In this document: piece by piece, positions 11,475-25,004 of the stretch
Numbering within the stretch: position 1 is the first letter of the stretch
How the letters are laid out: every line of letters begins with the position of its first letter
Assembly (NCBI GenBank): GCA_963082975.1
Contig: OY720344.1
Coordinates: 17,905,580 to 17,969,579 of the forward strand
DNA from: Labia minor
Taxonomy: Eukaryota > Arthropoda > Insecta > Dermaptera > Spongiphoridae
Direction of reading: 5' to 3'
DNA: 64,000 bases
Made by a program: the position numbers and the translations under genes
Notes under the pieces: model-generated
What the model was told of the DNA's origin: nothing
The model's input: the letters and a program-made list of their open reading frames with translations, nothing else
Databases searched by the model: none

Positions 11475-12884
11475 ATTTGTGGGTATATACAGGCAGAGTG
11501 ACATATCCTAGACTCTTATTGATGCTCTGTCACTGTTGCACTTTATCAACCCTTATGAGCCTATGTGTTATCATTATCATGCTCTACTGTTCGTATATAC
11601 ATTCAATTAGAACTGTACTATATATATTGTCGTATATTGGAGGCTTAGTATTGGTTGGGTTATGAAAACAATGCGTTTTAAAATTAATAAATTTAATGTT
11701 TAATTTAATTTGATAGCACTCTACTTAATTATGAATTGAAAATCGTTTGATGAATCCAGCGACGGTTGATAAGGGAAAAGGTAAAGTTGAATTCATTCAG
11801 AATGAAAATCAAATATTCAATTAAGATAAAATTAATATTTAATAATAATAGAGAGAATTTAATATAATTATATTTGGTATCATAAGAAATTATAAAGAGG
11901 TAATTGATAATAAAGTAAAGTTATTTACTTAATATTAGAAATTAAATCAAATTTTGAAATTAATAAACAATTGCAACTTTAATAATGGTCGACCACTTAG
12001 CTGTTATTGCAAATATGAATAGTTGGCGAGGAGTCTTCAGTTAGGCCTTCAGGTTTCAATGAGACATCTTCTGAGGGCTGGCGACTTGTATACAACGAAT
12101 TTTCCATTTCAGTGGAGTCATTTAAAATTTTACAAAGAAATTAATTTGTGAATAAATATCTTTGTAGTAACAAACTAGATCATTTTTATTACTTTATTCT
12201 TTTATTAGAATAAGATTAAAAATTAAAAAGTAAAATAAAAAGCATTTTAATATATCTAAATTAATATTTTAAAGATTTGCCAGTGACTTTATCAACAGTT
12301 TTTTCAACATATATAGTAAATTTGTTTTAAAATATTTGAAGGAAATAAATTTTTTTAATATTTATTTTTTTTTCTCAAGATTTTTTTATTAATTTCATTC
12401 CAAATAAAATGTTTTTTAGAAATTAGAATAGAGAAATGTGAAATATTTTGAAAAAACATGAATTTCTTGCTTTAAATATATTTTTTAATTTAAAAATTTT
12501 ATTTTAAATAGAGATTCATTTGCCACCGTTTGTAGGATATCAGAGGCTAATTTCTGATAAAATAATTTAATCAAAAATGAATATGGAAAAAAGAAATCTT
12601 TCTAAAATTAGGAAACTAATCGTTCGGACTTTTAGTTTACTTTACCGAAAATTTACTTACAAATAGGTATCTCAAATTTGGATTAAAGTTATTTAATTTA
12701 GAAAATTATACAATTTAGAAATGCTCCCCCTCCTCCAAAATTCGGCTATTAAAAGGATCCAAAAAGTCTCTTAACTATAAAAATAAATTATTAGAAAACG
12801 ATTATGTAAACATTGATTCCCTAGTATTCTCACATATTAATTAAAAAAAAGCATTATATAAAGTGGGCCCTTTTCAAATAAATA
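11475..12884. other. Unannotated DNA
   Basis: A 62-codon plus-strand open frame (11477-11665) and a less AT-rich patch at about 11985-12120 stand out. Neither gives a recognisable protein or RNA. The rest is AT-rich. Confidence 0.35.
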
Positions 12885-13352
12885 AGGTACCCACATATAA
12901 AATAGTAAGGGAAGGTTTTCACACCAAATTTCACATGTGGAGATTTTTATATATCTCCAGGAATCAGTTTGTCAGTCCGTCCGTCGGTCTGTCCTTTGTG
13001 TGTCCATATAGACGTGTACAGCTTGTACGGCTCCACGGATATTGATAAAATTTGGTTACTTAATGCATCAGTAGCATGAATTCATCAACTTTAAGTGTAT
13101 ATCCTGAAACCTGAAATGGTAGTTTTCAAAGTATTAATTTTATATTCATTGTCGGAAAATATTTCACTTAAAATATAGTAGTAATTAATAATTGAATAAT
13201 TATTCTAAAAATAAAAACCAAGATAATATAATTTAATCATTTTAAATCATGTTTTTAAAATATTTTTTTTTAATACTTTTAAATATAATGTTGTTTGGAA
13301 ATTAATTTATTTCAAATCCGCGGTCAGTTCTGTGCCTGGCCACAGCTCATTT
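12885..13352 (+). mobile_element. Family A element, old diverged copy c
   Basis: Recognisable by TAGTAAGGG, TTTTCACACCAAATTTCACA, the GTCCGTCCGTCGGTCTGTCC tract, TGCATCAGTAGCATGAATTC and a degraded 3' GCCTGGCCACAGCTCA. It has many substitutions and deletions, so it is older than the other copies. Confidence 0.65.
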
Positions 13353-15745
13353 TTATTATGCGTTATCGTATTTAATAATTTAATATTTTTTCGATTCCAT
13401 TAACCATTAAAAATAATAATAATAAAAAAATTATTTTAAAATAAATAATTAAAATATATATCAATTTTTAATGTATAATGTTTTCTACCATTTATTTTCA
13501 TCATCAAATTTATTTATTTTACATGTGTTTGTGTAGATATATATGTGTGTGTGTGTGTACCGTTTATTTCATTCATTATCATTTGGTTGGCCTTTTCCTT
13601 TGTTGAAGGAGGGGGAATGGGAAGAATGAGGGAAACAATCTCGTTATTTAATTTGCTATACCGATCACATAGAAATATATTTGATTGAAATTGTGTGGTA
13701 TAGAAAGAGGGAGAGAGAGAGGTGGGTAAATGTTTTAGCAAGAGTATATATATATATATTTATATATATATAGGTATATCTCTAGAAGAACGTTTTCTAA
13801 TGTTATTAACAAACTCTCTTCTGTTTTTGGTGCGGCAATATTGACTAACTTAATTATTTTCAAGCTCCAGCGGGTCTCTCCTCTCCTTTTCTCTCTCTCT
13901 CTCTCTCTCTCCTTGTATGTTTGTGTCTTTTTCTCATCCTCTTTCTCTACATCCTTCATTCATTCATTATATTATTTATATTTCAAACATTTTTAAGCTT
14001 GACTAAGAATTCAAAGACAAATTTTATGGCCAAACTGTTTTAAAAGCCTTTATAATTTACTTACTGGATAGATTAATATCATTACTTTCATTTACATTTA
14101 CATATATACTTAGTTTATTGTAAATATGTACTTACACATACCTTCATTGTACGTTTATATTTTATAAAAAATTAATTAATATTAACTTTTAAACCGGAAA
14201 TATTGATTTTATGTTTTAAACTTTCCGTTCCACAAAATAAGTATATGTATAAGCATATTTATATTAATTATTCTAAAAAATGTGAATAAAAAACAACTTA
14301 AAATGGTAAATTTTTTAAAATAATTATTTATTTTTTTTTGCTGATGAAATAACTCATATTTTATATATATATGTATATATATATATATACATATATATAT
14401 ATTCATAATTTTTAGATTAAAAGTTAACTTTTGGAGAGTAGAAGATAAATTATAATATTTAAATTTTATATTATAGAATCATTTTTTAATTAAATGGGTA
14501 TAGCATAATGTTTTTGTTAATTATCAACTCAAATTTGATTTGATTTAGAAATAGAAGAAATATTTTGATATTTAAAAATATTTTTTTCTATTTTTATTTT
14601 TTTAAATCAACTGTTGAACGGTTGAATCTATATGAATCTATATTATATGAATTGAAATGTTGTTTTGCGACATAATTTTTTTTTCTTAATAAATTGAATT
14701 GAAACTAAAAAAAAATGATTAATTTAACTAATTTCGAAAAAAAATATATATCCCAGTGCTCCACTGATCTTATTCCATGGTAAATATCATAACAACTCAT
14801 TTAAAAAAAAAAAAAGCACCCAGACAGTTAAAAGACATAAAACCACCACAAAGAAATTGGCATCAATCCTATTTCCTCCGGTAATGGAACATCGGAAGTT
14901 TTTCTCATAAAGGCAAAAAAAAAAAAAACTGGGCGGGGAGAGGAAAGATGGAGTGAGGAAAGATGAACCAAAGTATTTGGTAATTGAAGGGAATGATTTA
15001 AGAGTTAAAAATAGTCATTTGAAAAAGGAAATAGAATAATCATTCCAACTCACTCATCCATTTTCCACATTTTCATTCGCTCCGTGTTACATCAATATTT
15101 ATCTCTACCGTCACCTCAAACCCATTTTTCCCTTCCTCATCCTTCTCTCCACATACAATCATGAATATATATAAAAGTTAAGCTCCAATCTATATCGAAT
15201 CATCATAGTATGAATGTTCCAAATTTAAAATTAGACTGATAAATAATTTTAGTAAAAATACAAAATTAAGAACAATAGGGATATGGAACAAGATTGTTGT
15301 AACTATCTTTAATAATAATAAAGATGATTTTTTTAAAATTTATTTTAATGATTTATATTAGAAAACAAATAATTTGGTTACATTTCTAAAAATTATTAAT
15401 TAATAAATTATTTTAATTAAATAAAAATGTATTCTTCTGAGGATATTTATTATTATGATTATTAAGAATATTTTTCATTCTACTTTTCTTATCTTATATA
15501 TAAATACCTTGTTATTACAAAAAGTCATAAATTATTTGTTAGTTTAAGTTTATACCCTTAATAACAATTTATGTAAAGTTCCCCGCAGTTCATCCGAAGC
15601 CAACCTCAATTCAGAGAACAAACATGTGTTCTACATAAAGAATATAAATATTCATTCTAGCAATTACCACCCAGATAAACTACACTTGAGTGCAGCTAAA
15701 TCGATTCAACCTCTAAGCGCGCTTATAAAGTATTATTGTTATTTT
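13353..15745. other. AT-rich DNA with simple-sequence tracts
   Basis: Contains GT-rich (13540-13558), CT-rich (13890-13912) and TA-rich (14360-14400) microsatellites, purine-rich DNA at 14930-14975 and a C/T-rich patch at 15040-15160. Open frames here follow these tracts. I see no gene. Confidence 0.45.
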
Positions 15746-16352
15746 TTACCGACCGACGATAGTAAGGGAGGTATTGTTTTCAGATCATATTTCACATGTG
15801 GAGATTTTTACATATCTCCACGAATCATGCATTTTCTTAACAGAAAAAAGTATTTTTAGCATGATGTCTGTCCGTCCGTCCGTATAGATGTGTACAGCCT
15901 GAACGGCTCAACCGATTGATGAAATTTGGTATATTTACTTAATGCATCAGTGGGATGAATTGATCAACTTTTGGTGCAAATCCGGAAACCGGAAGTGGTA
16001 GTATTAGCGATCGACGATAGGAAGGGAAGGGTTATTTTCACACCAAATTTCACATGAGGAGATTTTTTACATATCATCACGAATCATTCACTTTGTATTG
16101 GTTTTATTCTCGAGAAAAATCATTTTTATTAGTTTTTTTCTTAATTTAAAATTATATGACGTCATCCAGCCATTCATGACGTCACAGCCTGGTTTTACAT
16201 ATATATTATAAATAAAATAAAATTAAAAATATTTATGTTATATCCATATCTGTTTTTTATTACATTAATAGATATATTATAATAATTTGAAATTGTTTCT
16301 GTAGCTGGAAATTAATTTATTTCAAACCGTTGGTCAACCACAGGTCAACTTA
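15746..16352 (+). mobile_element. Family A element, copy d
   Basis: Runs from TTACCGACCGACGATAGTAA to CACAGGTCAACTTA. A small deletion removes part of the 3' subterminal repeat and half of the hairpin (TTGGTCAACCACAGGTC instead of the full sequence). The microsatellite is short (15865-15885). Confidence 0.75.
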
Positions 16353-16449
16353 TTTAAATAAGAAAGTTGATACTTTTAAAATGTATATATTTTTAAAACT
16401 CTCAATTGATATCAATATCAATGTTAATATATTTGTATTTGGAATTGCA

Positions 16450-16656
16450 TTACCTCTATGCATCTCCAGACATAATTGGGATTATAAAATCGTGGGTAGA
16501 ATGGAAGAGAAAAGAATGACGAAAAATATATTAGTAGGGAAACCGATTGGGAAACGTCCTCTTCGAAGACCAAGGACGCATAGGGTGAATAATGTAGGAA
16601 GGGACATGAGAGAGATGGAGAAGGGTAGGAGTTGGATGGTTAGAGCTCAGGATTAG
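16450..16656 (+). pseudogene. RTE-type LINE reverse transcriptase, C-terminal fragment
   Basis: The frame ending at 16656 reads GRMEEKRMTKNILVGKPIG then KRPLRRPRTHRVNNVGRD and MREMEKGRSWMVRAQD. This matches the well-known tail of RTE/BovB-type reverse transcriptases (G-x-x-P-x-G-K-R-x-x-x-R-P-R, then a WRE/AQD-like end). The polymerase domain is not present upstream, so it is a 5'-truncated insertion. A second, minus-strand fragment of the same kind lies at 37885-38085. Confidence 0.7.
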
Positions 16657-16688
16657 ATATCTTAAATCGGAATGGAGGGTTTTTTTAT

Positions 16689-16940
16689 TGATAGGACAAA
16701 AAAAACGCCCTATCAAGTCTGTTATATCATTTAGATGTCCTATAATCAGTAGAACGGGTTCTTTCAACCTTTACCTTGATTTTCTTGATCGGAGGCGTTA
16801 TCAAGTAACTTTCCCAAATTTGATCCCAGAGGCTGGGTTAACTACGTCCCATAGACCCCAGCTGGAGAAATTCTCTTGTCAGGCCCGCGACTTGAACCCG
16901 GGACCACTACGCCACCTCCTACCCTGTGGCGCCTTCATAA
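16689..16940 (-). repeat. Interspersed repeat, third copy of the 5436 family
   Basis: Best-preserved pol III-like end: the minus strand reads GGTGGCGTAGTGG then CCCGGGTTCAAGTCGCGGGC, close to A- and B-box words but spaced too tightly for an intact tRNA-like promoter. It lies just downstream of the RTE fragment, so it may share its 3' tail with that LINE. Confidence 0.5.
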
Positions 16941-17286
16941 TAATAAGAATACATATTTTAATTATATTTTTTTTTTAATGAAAAATTTCTTAATTTTTAT
17001 ATTATTAATTATAATATTGAAAATATTTATGAGATTTAATTAAAATTTATATATATATATATATAATTGATTATACGAATGAAATTTATTAATTATAATC
17101 CAGACAATATAATTTTATTATTATAAATATTTAAAAAAAAAACAATAAAGAGAAATTTTTTTATAATTATTTTAAATAATTTAATTAATTATGTTTTAAT
17201 ATTGTTTTATTATTGTTAATGTTAATTAAAATTTAATAAATAATAATTAAAATTATTTGATTTTAATTTTTTTGTTTTGCTTTCAG

Positions 17287-17373
17287 AAGGCAGGAGAAAT
17301 ATTCAGCATTCTACACTCTTCTACCTATATATACACTCACATAGTTATGGATTAAATTTTATTTAAGAGGAAG
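17287..17373 (+). other. Candidate non-coding or UTR exon with strong splice sites
   Basis: The segment is preceded by a T-rich tract and TTTTGCTTTCAG, a strong acceptor, and followed by AAG|GTAAGTGCG, a strong donor, giving an 87-base exon. All three plus-strand frames contain stops, so it cannot be an internal coding exon; a 5' UTR or long-noncoding-RNA exon fits. No neighbouring exon was found, and splice-like sequences can occur by chance in AT-rich DNA. Confidence 0.35.
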
Positions 17374-19270
17374 GTAAGTGCGTGACATTCTAATATTTTC
17401 CTTGAAAATTGAACATTGTTTAACTAAAACTTATCGTATCAATTTTCTATTAAAAAACTTAATACCATATATATATATATGAATTCCATTCCAAAGGTGT
17501 AATATTGGATTTTCTTCTTCAGTTATTTCTATAACTAGAATTTAATCTCTCAATCAAACACAACTCTCTGACAAGAGAATGGAGAAACTTAATATACATG
17601 TAAATATTTATTTTACTATTTATGTCAAAAAAATGATATTATAATTGCTAATTTAAAATATTTATTTCATATTATTACTAACTACCGACAATTTATTTAT
17701 AACATTTTTAAAAAATAATCATTAAATAATAGTTAACTTTATGCGCATTTCATTAAGTTTATTTTCAACAGAAATTTAATGAAATGAAAGTTACATTATT
17801 TATTTTTGTCTAACTAAAAGATATAAATTTTGTATAATTTTTCACTAATTCAGTTTTTCAAGGCAGGCACAATTTGATACTATTTTATACTAGTATTTTA
17901 AATTTAAATAATTTTTGTTAAATATTAATTTCTTAACATGTTCTAATCGATTTTTTAAAGTAAAATATTTTCTTTCTTCTCTCTGTAATTAAGTAATTTT
18001 AATCTCGGTTATACCTTTTCAGTTAAGTAAACATTAAAAAAAAATATATGAAAATTAAAACGGAAACTCCACCCTGGTTTCTTATACTCTACTCCTATTA
18101 ATTTTGACACATAACGAGGGGACTGGGAAAATAACTTCTTGACGATTTTCCTTTTTTTCATTTTTATTAAATAAGAGTTCTTTTTACTAGTTTTTCTATT
18201 CATAAAGCTATCATTTTATTTACCTCACAAATAAATTATTCATCTTTTTTTAAAATAATTTAATTATAATAATATAATATTATATATTAATAAAATAATA
18301 TAATATTTAAAATATTATGTGAAATAATCAATTAAAATTATTGTTAGTTTATATTTTATATAAAATAATAATTAAAAATAATTATTATAGAATATCATAT
18401 GTTTAATAAATTAATATTCATATTCTTAATGAAATTAATATAGAATAGACTACACTATTTTAAAATTAAATAATACCAATATAATAACAATTAATTTATA
18501 ATAGATTCTATAAATTAAAAAAGAAATTAAATTTTTACAAATGACATTTTTAAAATTAAATTGATAATAATTTTTTTTACTTTTTTCAAATAGAAAATAA
18601 ATACTCTAAAATACAAAATAAAATTCGATTAAAATGTTGATGTTTCTACCTACCTAATTCGCCGTTTTTAAAATTAAATAGCCTTGCATTTTGTTGAATA
18701 TGAAATTGACGAATCCAAATATACGAGTATTTTTAATTTTAAATTATAATAAGTAGCGATGTGGATTAAGACGATATTAAGTCATAGGGATAAACAAAAA
18801 AATATCTTTGAAAATAATTTTAATTAATCTAAAACAATTTCCCTTGCTTTATTTTCGGAATATACCTCCATTTAGCCAGCTTTCTCAAAATTATTTATTA
18901 TTTTTATTTTTATTTATATATCGATGCACTCGGCGAGGTTTGAACCCTAGATTTTTTTTTTCAATTTTCAATTTATAGAATATGTTTATTAGCCAAAATT
19001 TTTACAATAGTTGATATATATATTTATCAGAATATACAAAAGATGAAAGTTACAATATTTACAAAATTAAGTTGTTTCTTTTGCGATCATGTATTGATAC
19101 GCTATTACAATTTTCTTAATTATATTTAATTTTATTTACATTTTTTTAAATTTTTTTTATTTTATTTAAGCATATTTTAAGTTAATATACATATAATCAG
19201 GGCTGTGAATGTATATGTTGCAATTAACGTTGCAATTAACAAATACATAATTCATATTGAACATATTATA
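17374..19270. other. AT-rich DNA, no gene seen
   Basis: Contains a tRNA-like B-box remnant at about 18925-18955 (minus strand GGTTCAAACCTCGCCGAG), similar to the one in family C. Otherwise no supported feature. Confidence 0.4.
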
Positions 19271-20456
19271 ATCTTATCTTATTATGCTAGCTAAAATTGT
19301 ATATATCTATCTATTTATCTATCTATATATATTGGTTCTCAAAAACCGCTCTAACGATTTTTTTCAAATTCACACTAGATATAGTATTTATAAAGAAAAA
19401 TTAAGTTTTATTGATGATATCTCTTGAAACATTCAGCTTCATTATTAATTTCTTAATTGAAAATTATATATGGAAAACGTCAAAATTGGCATCCATTTTT
19501 ATTTGTATTAATATTTTTTTTTATTTAAAATATTTTAAAATTTATTATTTAATTTCGAAATAAAATTAAAAATATTTATTTTTAATAAAATATATATAGA
19601 TATTTATTAATCTCTCTCAAAAAAAAAAAATAAATAAAAAACATCAAATACTGCTAAGACAGTAAAAAAATGACAATTTTTTATCTAAACATATATAGTA
19701 CAGTGGCTAGAGAGATGTTTTAACGAGTGGATTTCGTCGGTTCGAAACTCGCCGGGTGAATCGTTATTTAAAAATGAAAATAATGATTTTGTTATTTTTT
19801 TTTCTTTTTATCTATTGTTTACTTTTTGATAAATTACTATTCTATATTTATTTATTCATTGTTTATAAAACAGTTCGTATTGCAATATTTTAAACAAAGT
19901 TGTGTATTTATATATATATATAAATATAAGTTACAAATTTGTTTAAAATATATGTTTAAAATAATATATAAGTTATATATATATATACATGCATATGAAA
20001 TTCATCTTTCTCGTGAAATAGCGCGAATTTCGTCTGTTTTAAAATTTCTTACGCAGAAGTTTTCACTTCTGTCGGCCAGTCCCACGACTGCCAATTTTGC
20101 TTTTTTAATTCCGAAAAGCTGCAAAGCACGTTTTTTTGTCTTTAGTTTGTTTTATAACCACTTGGGGCGCTAAACAGTTTTTCAAAAAAACACTATAGAA
20201 AAAAAATATATGTACCTATATATTATATATTTATGTATTATTGAGGAGCACAAGTTCATTAATTTTAATCAGATTGATGCAAATGTGTAACATTTAATAA
20301 GTGTAATAAATAATTAAAGAATTGTGTATCAATATTTTTTAAAGGGTAGAGCGAGAGCTCGGTGTCCCAGGTATTAATATTACCAGCCAAATCCAATAAT
20401 AATGAATCATTTTTTTTAACTTAAGTACCGAGCCGAGGCTCGGGGTCCCGGTACTA
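19271..20456 (+). mobile_element. Family C Helitron-like element, copy C2
   Basis: Runs from ATCTTATCTTATTATGCTAG through a TCTA/TATA microsatellite to CCGAGCCGAGGCTCGG and GGTCCCGGTACTA. It contains the tRNA-like segment (19690-19770) and CAGAAGTTTTCACTTCTG (20053-20070), itself a 7-bp-stem hairpin. The 3' 260 bp match C1 nearly base for base in inverted orientation. No coding sequence. The intact CATTTTTTTTAACTTAAG stretch near 20410 is the uninserted counterpart of the A insertion in C3. Confidence 0.55.
19690..19770 (+). repeat. tRNA-like segment within family C
   Basis: GTGGCTAGAGAG (A-box-like, more decayed than in C1) and GGTTCGAAACTCGCCGGG (B box) about 35 bases apart. Same segment as 8816-8890. 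Confidence 0.55.
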
Positions 20457-20944
20457 TCATTTTATAAAAGTATTGAAGTTATACGTTATTTTTCTTTGAT
20501 AAATTTCATATTTTTTGCCTACGAAATATAAGAGCAAAAAATGTTTAAAATAGGTTTGTAAAAAATGTGTAGGTAGATGGAGGAGACTTTTTGACAACTT
20601 TTTTTTCAATAAATATTCTTGAAAATTTAAAAAAATTTTTTTGTGAAAAATTTAGATTTTGGAAATTAAAAAATTACTCGTTCTATTCAATGGAAATTTA
20701 GGTACTTATTAGATAATTCACATTTTAATTTAGCTAATATAAATTTTATTATTTTCAATAAATTTAATATCTTGTAACTAATAATTCAGAGTTATCTTGG
20801 TTATTCTTAATTAAAATTCAAGCTCATTAGTATTAATTATTTTAATAGAATCTTAGTGAACACAAATATGAATAAATAGTGTTTACCAATATAATAATTT
20901 GAGAGAAAAATGAGTAATGATTTTGTTTTTTATTTTTATTAATA

Positions 20945-21715
20945 CGAGGGCTACTATTTATTTATTGAGAATTGGTAACAATGATATTGACAGGTGAAAT
21001 ATATATCGTACAATTTGAAATTTTTGAGATTATACGTACTCATAACGTTTTGACTGCAAGCACAATTTGTGTTGTTTACAGTAAGTTGAAAATTTCATCT
21101 CTGCCAAAATATTCATACTCTTGAAAATTTTTTGGGTGTTTCATTGTGATGCAAAACCGACAAAATTGTTCGTTCTAGATACGTTAAGAATCAAATGATA
21201 GCGTTTTTCTTCTCGAAAACTGTTCCTGTGGCCACTGTGGCTTGAAAATCAAAAGACTTTTAATTCAGAGAGGTATACGACCATTTGCTTGCCTGAAATA
21301 TTCAGTAAATTAAGAAAAAGAAAACCAAAACAACGAATCATTTTGCATCATGACAATGCGAGCTCACATACATCGCATGTAACGAACGAGTATTTGATCA
21401 CACAAAAGATCGAATTGATGAATCATCCGCCTTACAGCCCCGACTTAGCACCGAATGACTTCTTCCTATACCCAGTAATTAAAAATATACTGTATGGATA
21501 ACGATTTTCATTACCCGAGGCTATTGAGGCCTTCATAAAGCATGTTTTAGAACTCCCATCTTCTAACTTGAAAAATCCTTTGAAGGATGATTCAATTGTA
21601 TGCAAAAGTATATACATCTTAAAGGTGATTATTTTTAAAAGCAATAAAAATATTTTTCATCAAATTCACTTGTTTATTTTGTCTATTCTCAATACATAAA
21701 TAGTAGCTCTCTTCG
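20945..21715 (+). mobile_element. Deleted mariner-like element with partial DD34D transposase
   Basis: The inverted ends share GAGCTACTATTTAT-type sequence continuing to ATTGAGAAT, and TA flanks both sides (20943-20944 and 21716-21717). The plus strand at 21289-21501 reads ILHHDNASSHTSHVT and then PPYSPDLAPNDFFLYP, the second and third catalytic-aspartate blocks of mariner transposase, with a stop soon after. Upstream coding is frameshifted and most of the N-terminal helix-turn-helix half is deleted, leaving 771 bp of a normal 1.3 kb. Non-functional. Confidence 0.8.
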
Positions 21716-21736
21716 TAAGTTTAATAATAAAATCTT

Positions 21737-22979
21737 TATCTTATCTTATTATGCTAGCTAAAATTGTATATATATATATCTTGGTTCTCAAAAACCGCTC
21801 TAACGATTTTTTTCAAATTCACACTAGATATAGTATTTATAAAGAAAAATTGAGTTTTATTGATCACATCTCAGGAAAAGTACATTTTCATTATTTATTT
21901 CTTAATTTAAAATTATATATGGAGACGTCAAAAATGGCATCCATATTGAAATTTGACTCCCGCCTTTTTTTTAAAGGTTATTGTATTAATATTTTTTTAT
22001 ATTTAAAATATTTTAAAATTTTTAATTTAATTTCGAAATAAAATTAAAAATATATATTTTAATAATATTTTATAATTATAAATTACGATATATATTTATC
22101 ATTCTTCCAATAAAAAAAATATTCATTCACTTAGAAACATACCTAATAATACATATTTATGTATTATTGAGGACACCAAGTTCCATTCATTTTATTCAGA
22201 TTGATGCATTGATGCAACATTTAATAATTGTAATAAATAATTAAAGAATTGTATTTCAGCTCGGTGTCCCAAGTATTAATATTACCAGCCAAACCCAATA
22301 ATAATGAATTATTTTTTTACCGACCGACGATAGTAAGGGAGGTATTGTTTTCACACCAAATTTCACATGTGGAGATTTTTACATATCTCCACGAATCATG
22401 CATTTTCTTAACAGAAAAAAGTATTTTTAGCATGATGTCTGTCCGTCTGTCCGTCCGTCCGTCCGTCTGTCCGTCCGTATAGATGTGTACAGCCTGAACG
22501 GCTTAATGGATTTTGTTGAAATTTGGTATATTTACTTAATGCATCAGTGGGATGAATTGATCAACTTTTGGTGCAAATCCGGAAACCGGAAGTGGTAGTA
22601 TTAGCGATCGACGATAAGAAGGGAAGGGTTATTTTCGCACCAAATTTCACATAAGGAGATTTTTTTACATATCACCACGAATGTATTGGTTTTATCCTCG
22701 GGAAAAATCATCTTCATTATGTTTTTCTTAATTTATATGACGTCACAGCCTCAGGTAACGCCGGCTACTTCAGCTATATATTATAAATAAAATAAAATTA
22801 AAAATATTTATGTTATATCCATATCTGTTTTTTATTACATTAATAGATATATTAAAATTATTTGAAATTGTTTCTGTAGCTGGAAATTAATTTATTTCAA
22901 ACCGTCGGTCGGTTCGGACCTGGCCACAGGTCAACTTATTTAACTTAAGTACCGAGCCGAGGCTCGGGGTCCCGGTACT
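21737..22979 (+). mobile_element. Family C Helitron-like element, copy C3, interrupted by a family A element
   Basis: Starts CTTATCTTATTATGCTAGC right after the mariner and ends CTCGGGGTCCCGGTACTA. It lacks the tRNA-like and CAGAAGTTTTC segments seen in C1 and C2. Near its 3' end a family A element (22317-22938) sits inside the T-run that precedes AACTTAAGTACCGAGCC. Confidence 0.6.
22317..22938 (+). mobile_element. Family A element, copy e, nested in C3
   Basis: Complete, with intact TTACCGACCGACGATAG start, a long GTCC/GTCT microsatellite (22439-22480), the 3' repeat CCGTCGGTCGGTTC, hairpin GACCTGGCCACAGGTC and CAACTTA. Compared with C2, five T residues of the host T-run lie to the left and three to the right, adding up to the eight in C2, so no bases were duplicated. 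It carries AACGCCGGCTACTTCAGC (about 22757-22774), shared only with copy j. Confidence 0.8.
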
Positions 22980-23872
22980 AATTAATTTATAATATTGTTT
23001 TAATTCTCTTTGTAAGTTTTAAGAAAGAGGGTATCTTAAATTACATACAAAGGTAACACAATAAAATAAATAATTTCAAGAAATAGTTGATAAAACTATT
23101 CAGTCTTTTATCTATAAATCTATAAGATGAAATAAGAAAATAATAATTAGACAATGAAAAAATTGGGTAAGTTTGTAAAATTTATATTTTAATATTTAAA
23201 TACAATGTAATATTAGTTAATGAGTACTTAAGTTTCTTTTCTAAAATCTTAGTAGATAAATTATTTACTTCAGATCTTTCAGAGAATTGCGCTCCTTTCT
23301 CAAGTTTCCCTTTGAGTCTTTTGAATGGAAATGATAACTAAGTTATTATATTAATAAAAAACAAAACAATTCAATTTTTCGAAAAAGAAATAAAATTTTA
23401 AATTGGTGGGTAAACTTCATTTATTCGCATCTTGCCAACTACCTGTTCTTAGAAGTTAATTAATATTAAGAAGTAATTAATATCATGAAAACAAATATTT
23501 ACACATTTTTCATATACACGTAGGTACCTACATATATTAAAAAAATAAATCTCATATACTTATATAAATAGATTAACATTGATTTTCTACTTGCAACAGG
23601 TTGTTAATTTTAATTTTTAGTAAACAAATTATAAATGAATAAATAATAAATTTCTATAATTAAATCCTGGAAATTATTTTCAATTCAATTATATAATAAT
23701 ATTATAAATATAATGTTTTATTTAAATTACCAACTTACAAAATAAATAAAAACGAAATCTCTAAATTTCAAATATATATATTATCATATACCATATACCT
23801 ATCTATGTACTCATAGGTAATCAAATAATATATAATTTACCATTTAATAAAAATATATTTATTTATTTATTT
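22980..23872. other. AT-rich DNA, no gene seen
   Basis: No supported feature. Confidence 0.45.
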
Positions 23873-25004
23873 ATATATAGCAAATGTGGCCAAACTTTTA
23901 GCTTTTAGGGGCTACATTTTGAATAAAATATAGTCTGCGATCGACTATGGATATGGGCAAATAATTTTAAAATTTTATTTTTTAATTAATTAAATTTTCT
24001 ATTTATAATTTAATTATTAATTAATTTAATTTTCTATTTAATATGTAATAAATAAATATTTGATTTTTTTATTTTAATTCTATTATTTACATTTACTTCT
24101 ATTATATATATATATATATATTAATTGAATATAACAAGTTGGTTGTTCTCTTTCAATTTGATTGAGCGAACAAGAATGAATTTAAACGTTGGATCTTGAC
24201 ACAATTGTTTTATTTCAATTGAATTTATTTTTATTTATTTATCTTATAATATAATTATCTATTTATTATGTAATAAATAAATATATTTTATATATATATT
24301 ATTTTTGATCAACGAATAAAAAAATTAAAATATATAGTCAAATACTAAAATATAGAAAGGTTAAATCAATAATATATTTATATATGTTCTTAGATATATG
24401 AAAGATATGTTAGTTTTAATTATTATAATAATATTAATAAAAAAAATTGTAAATGGAAGGGCTGTTATTTTTCATTTAAATTTATAACTTCAATTAAAAT
24501 AAATACTTCATTTTGGAATGGATATGAGAGGAGGGGGAGGTAGAGGCGAAATTTGGGTAGAGTAGAGTAGTCTAGGACTAAACGGTGTTTTGAGAAAGGG
24601 AAGCCTTTGGATAAAAAGTATATAATATATAATTAAGAAAAATATAAATATATGGTATATAAAAAATGTAATAACATATAGGATGAGATTATGATCTAAA
24701 ATTATTTTTTAATAAATTTAAAAATAATATTCCGGGTAGCGAGTAGATTCTTTTCTATAAACCCAGTAGAAAAGAATGCTATTTCAGGGATTGGCGTCCC
24801 TGCCCTCACGTGAGCTCATGATTTCTTCTAAATTCCTCTTCTTCCTGGAGGAATCATGTCCTTTACCCATTGACGCCTTTCCATCCATTCTCTTACTCTT
24901 ACTCCCCCCCCTCCCCTGATCATTCAAAAAATCAAATTTATTTGGATGAAGGAGAATACCTAGCATAGCTTCATTAAAAAGAAAAAAATTGAAATCTTGT
25001 CTCT

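Noticed and set aside
13735..13959. Charged 74-codon frame
   Set aside because: Follows a CT/GA microsatellite.
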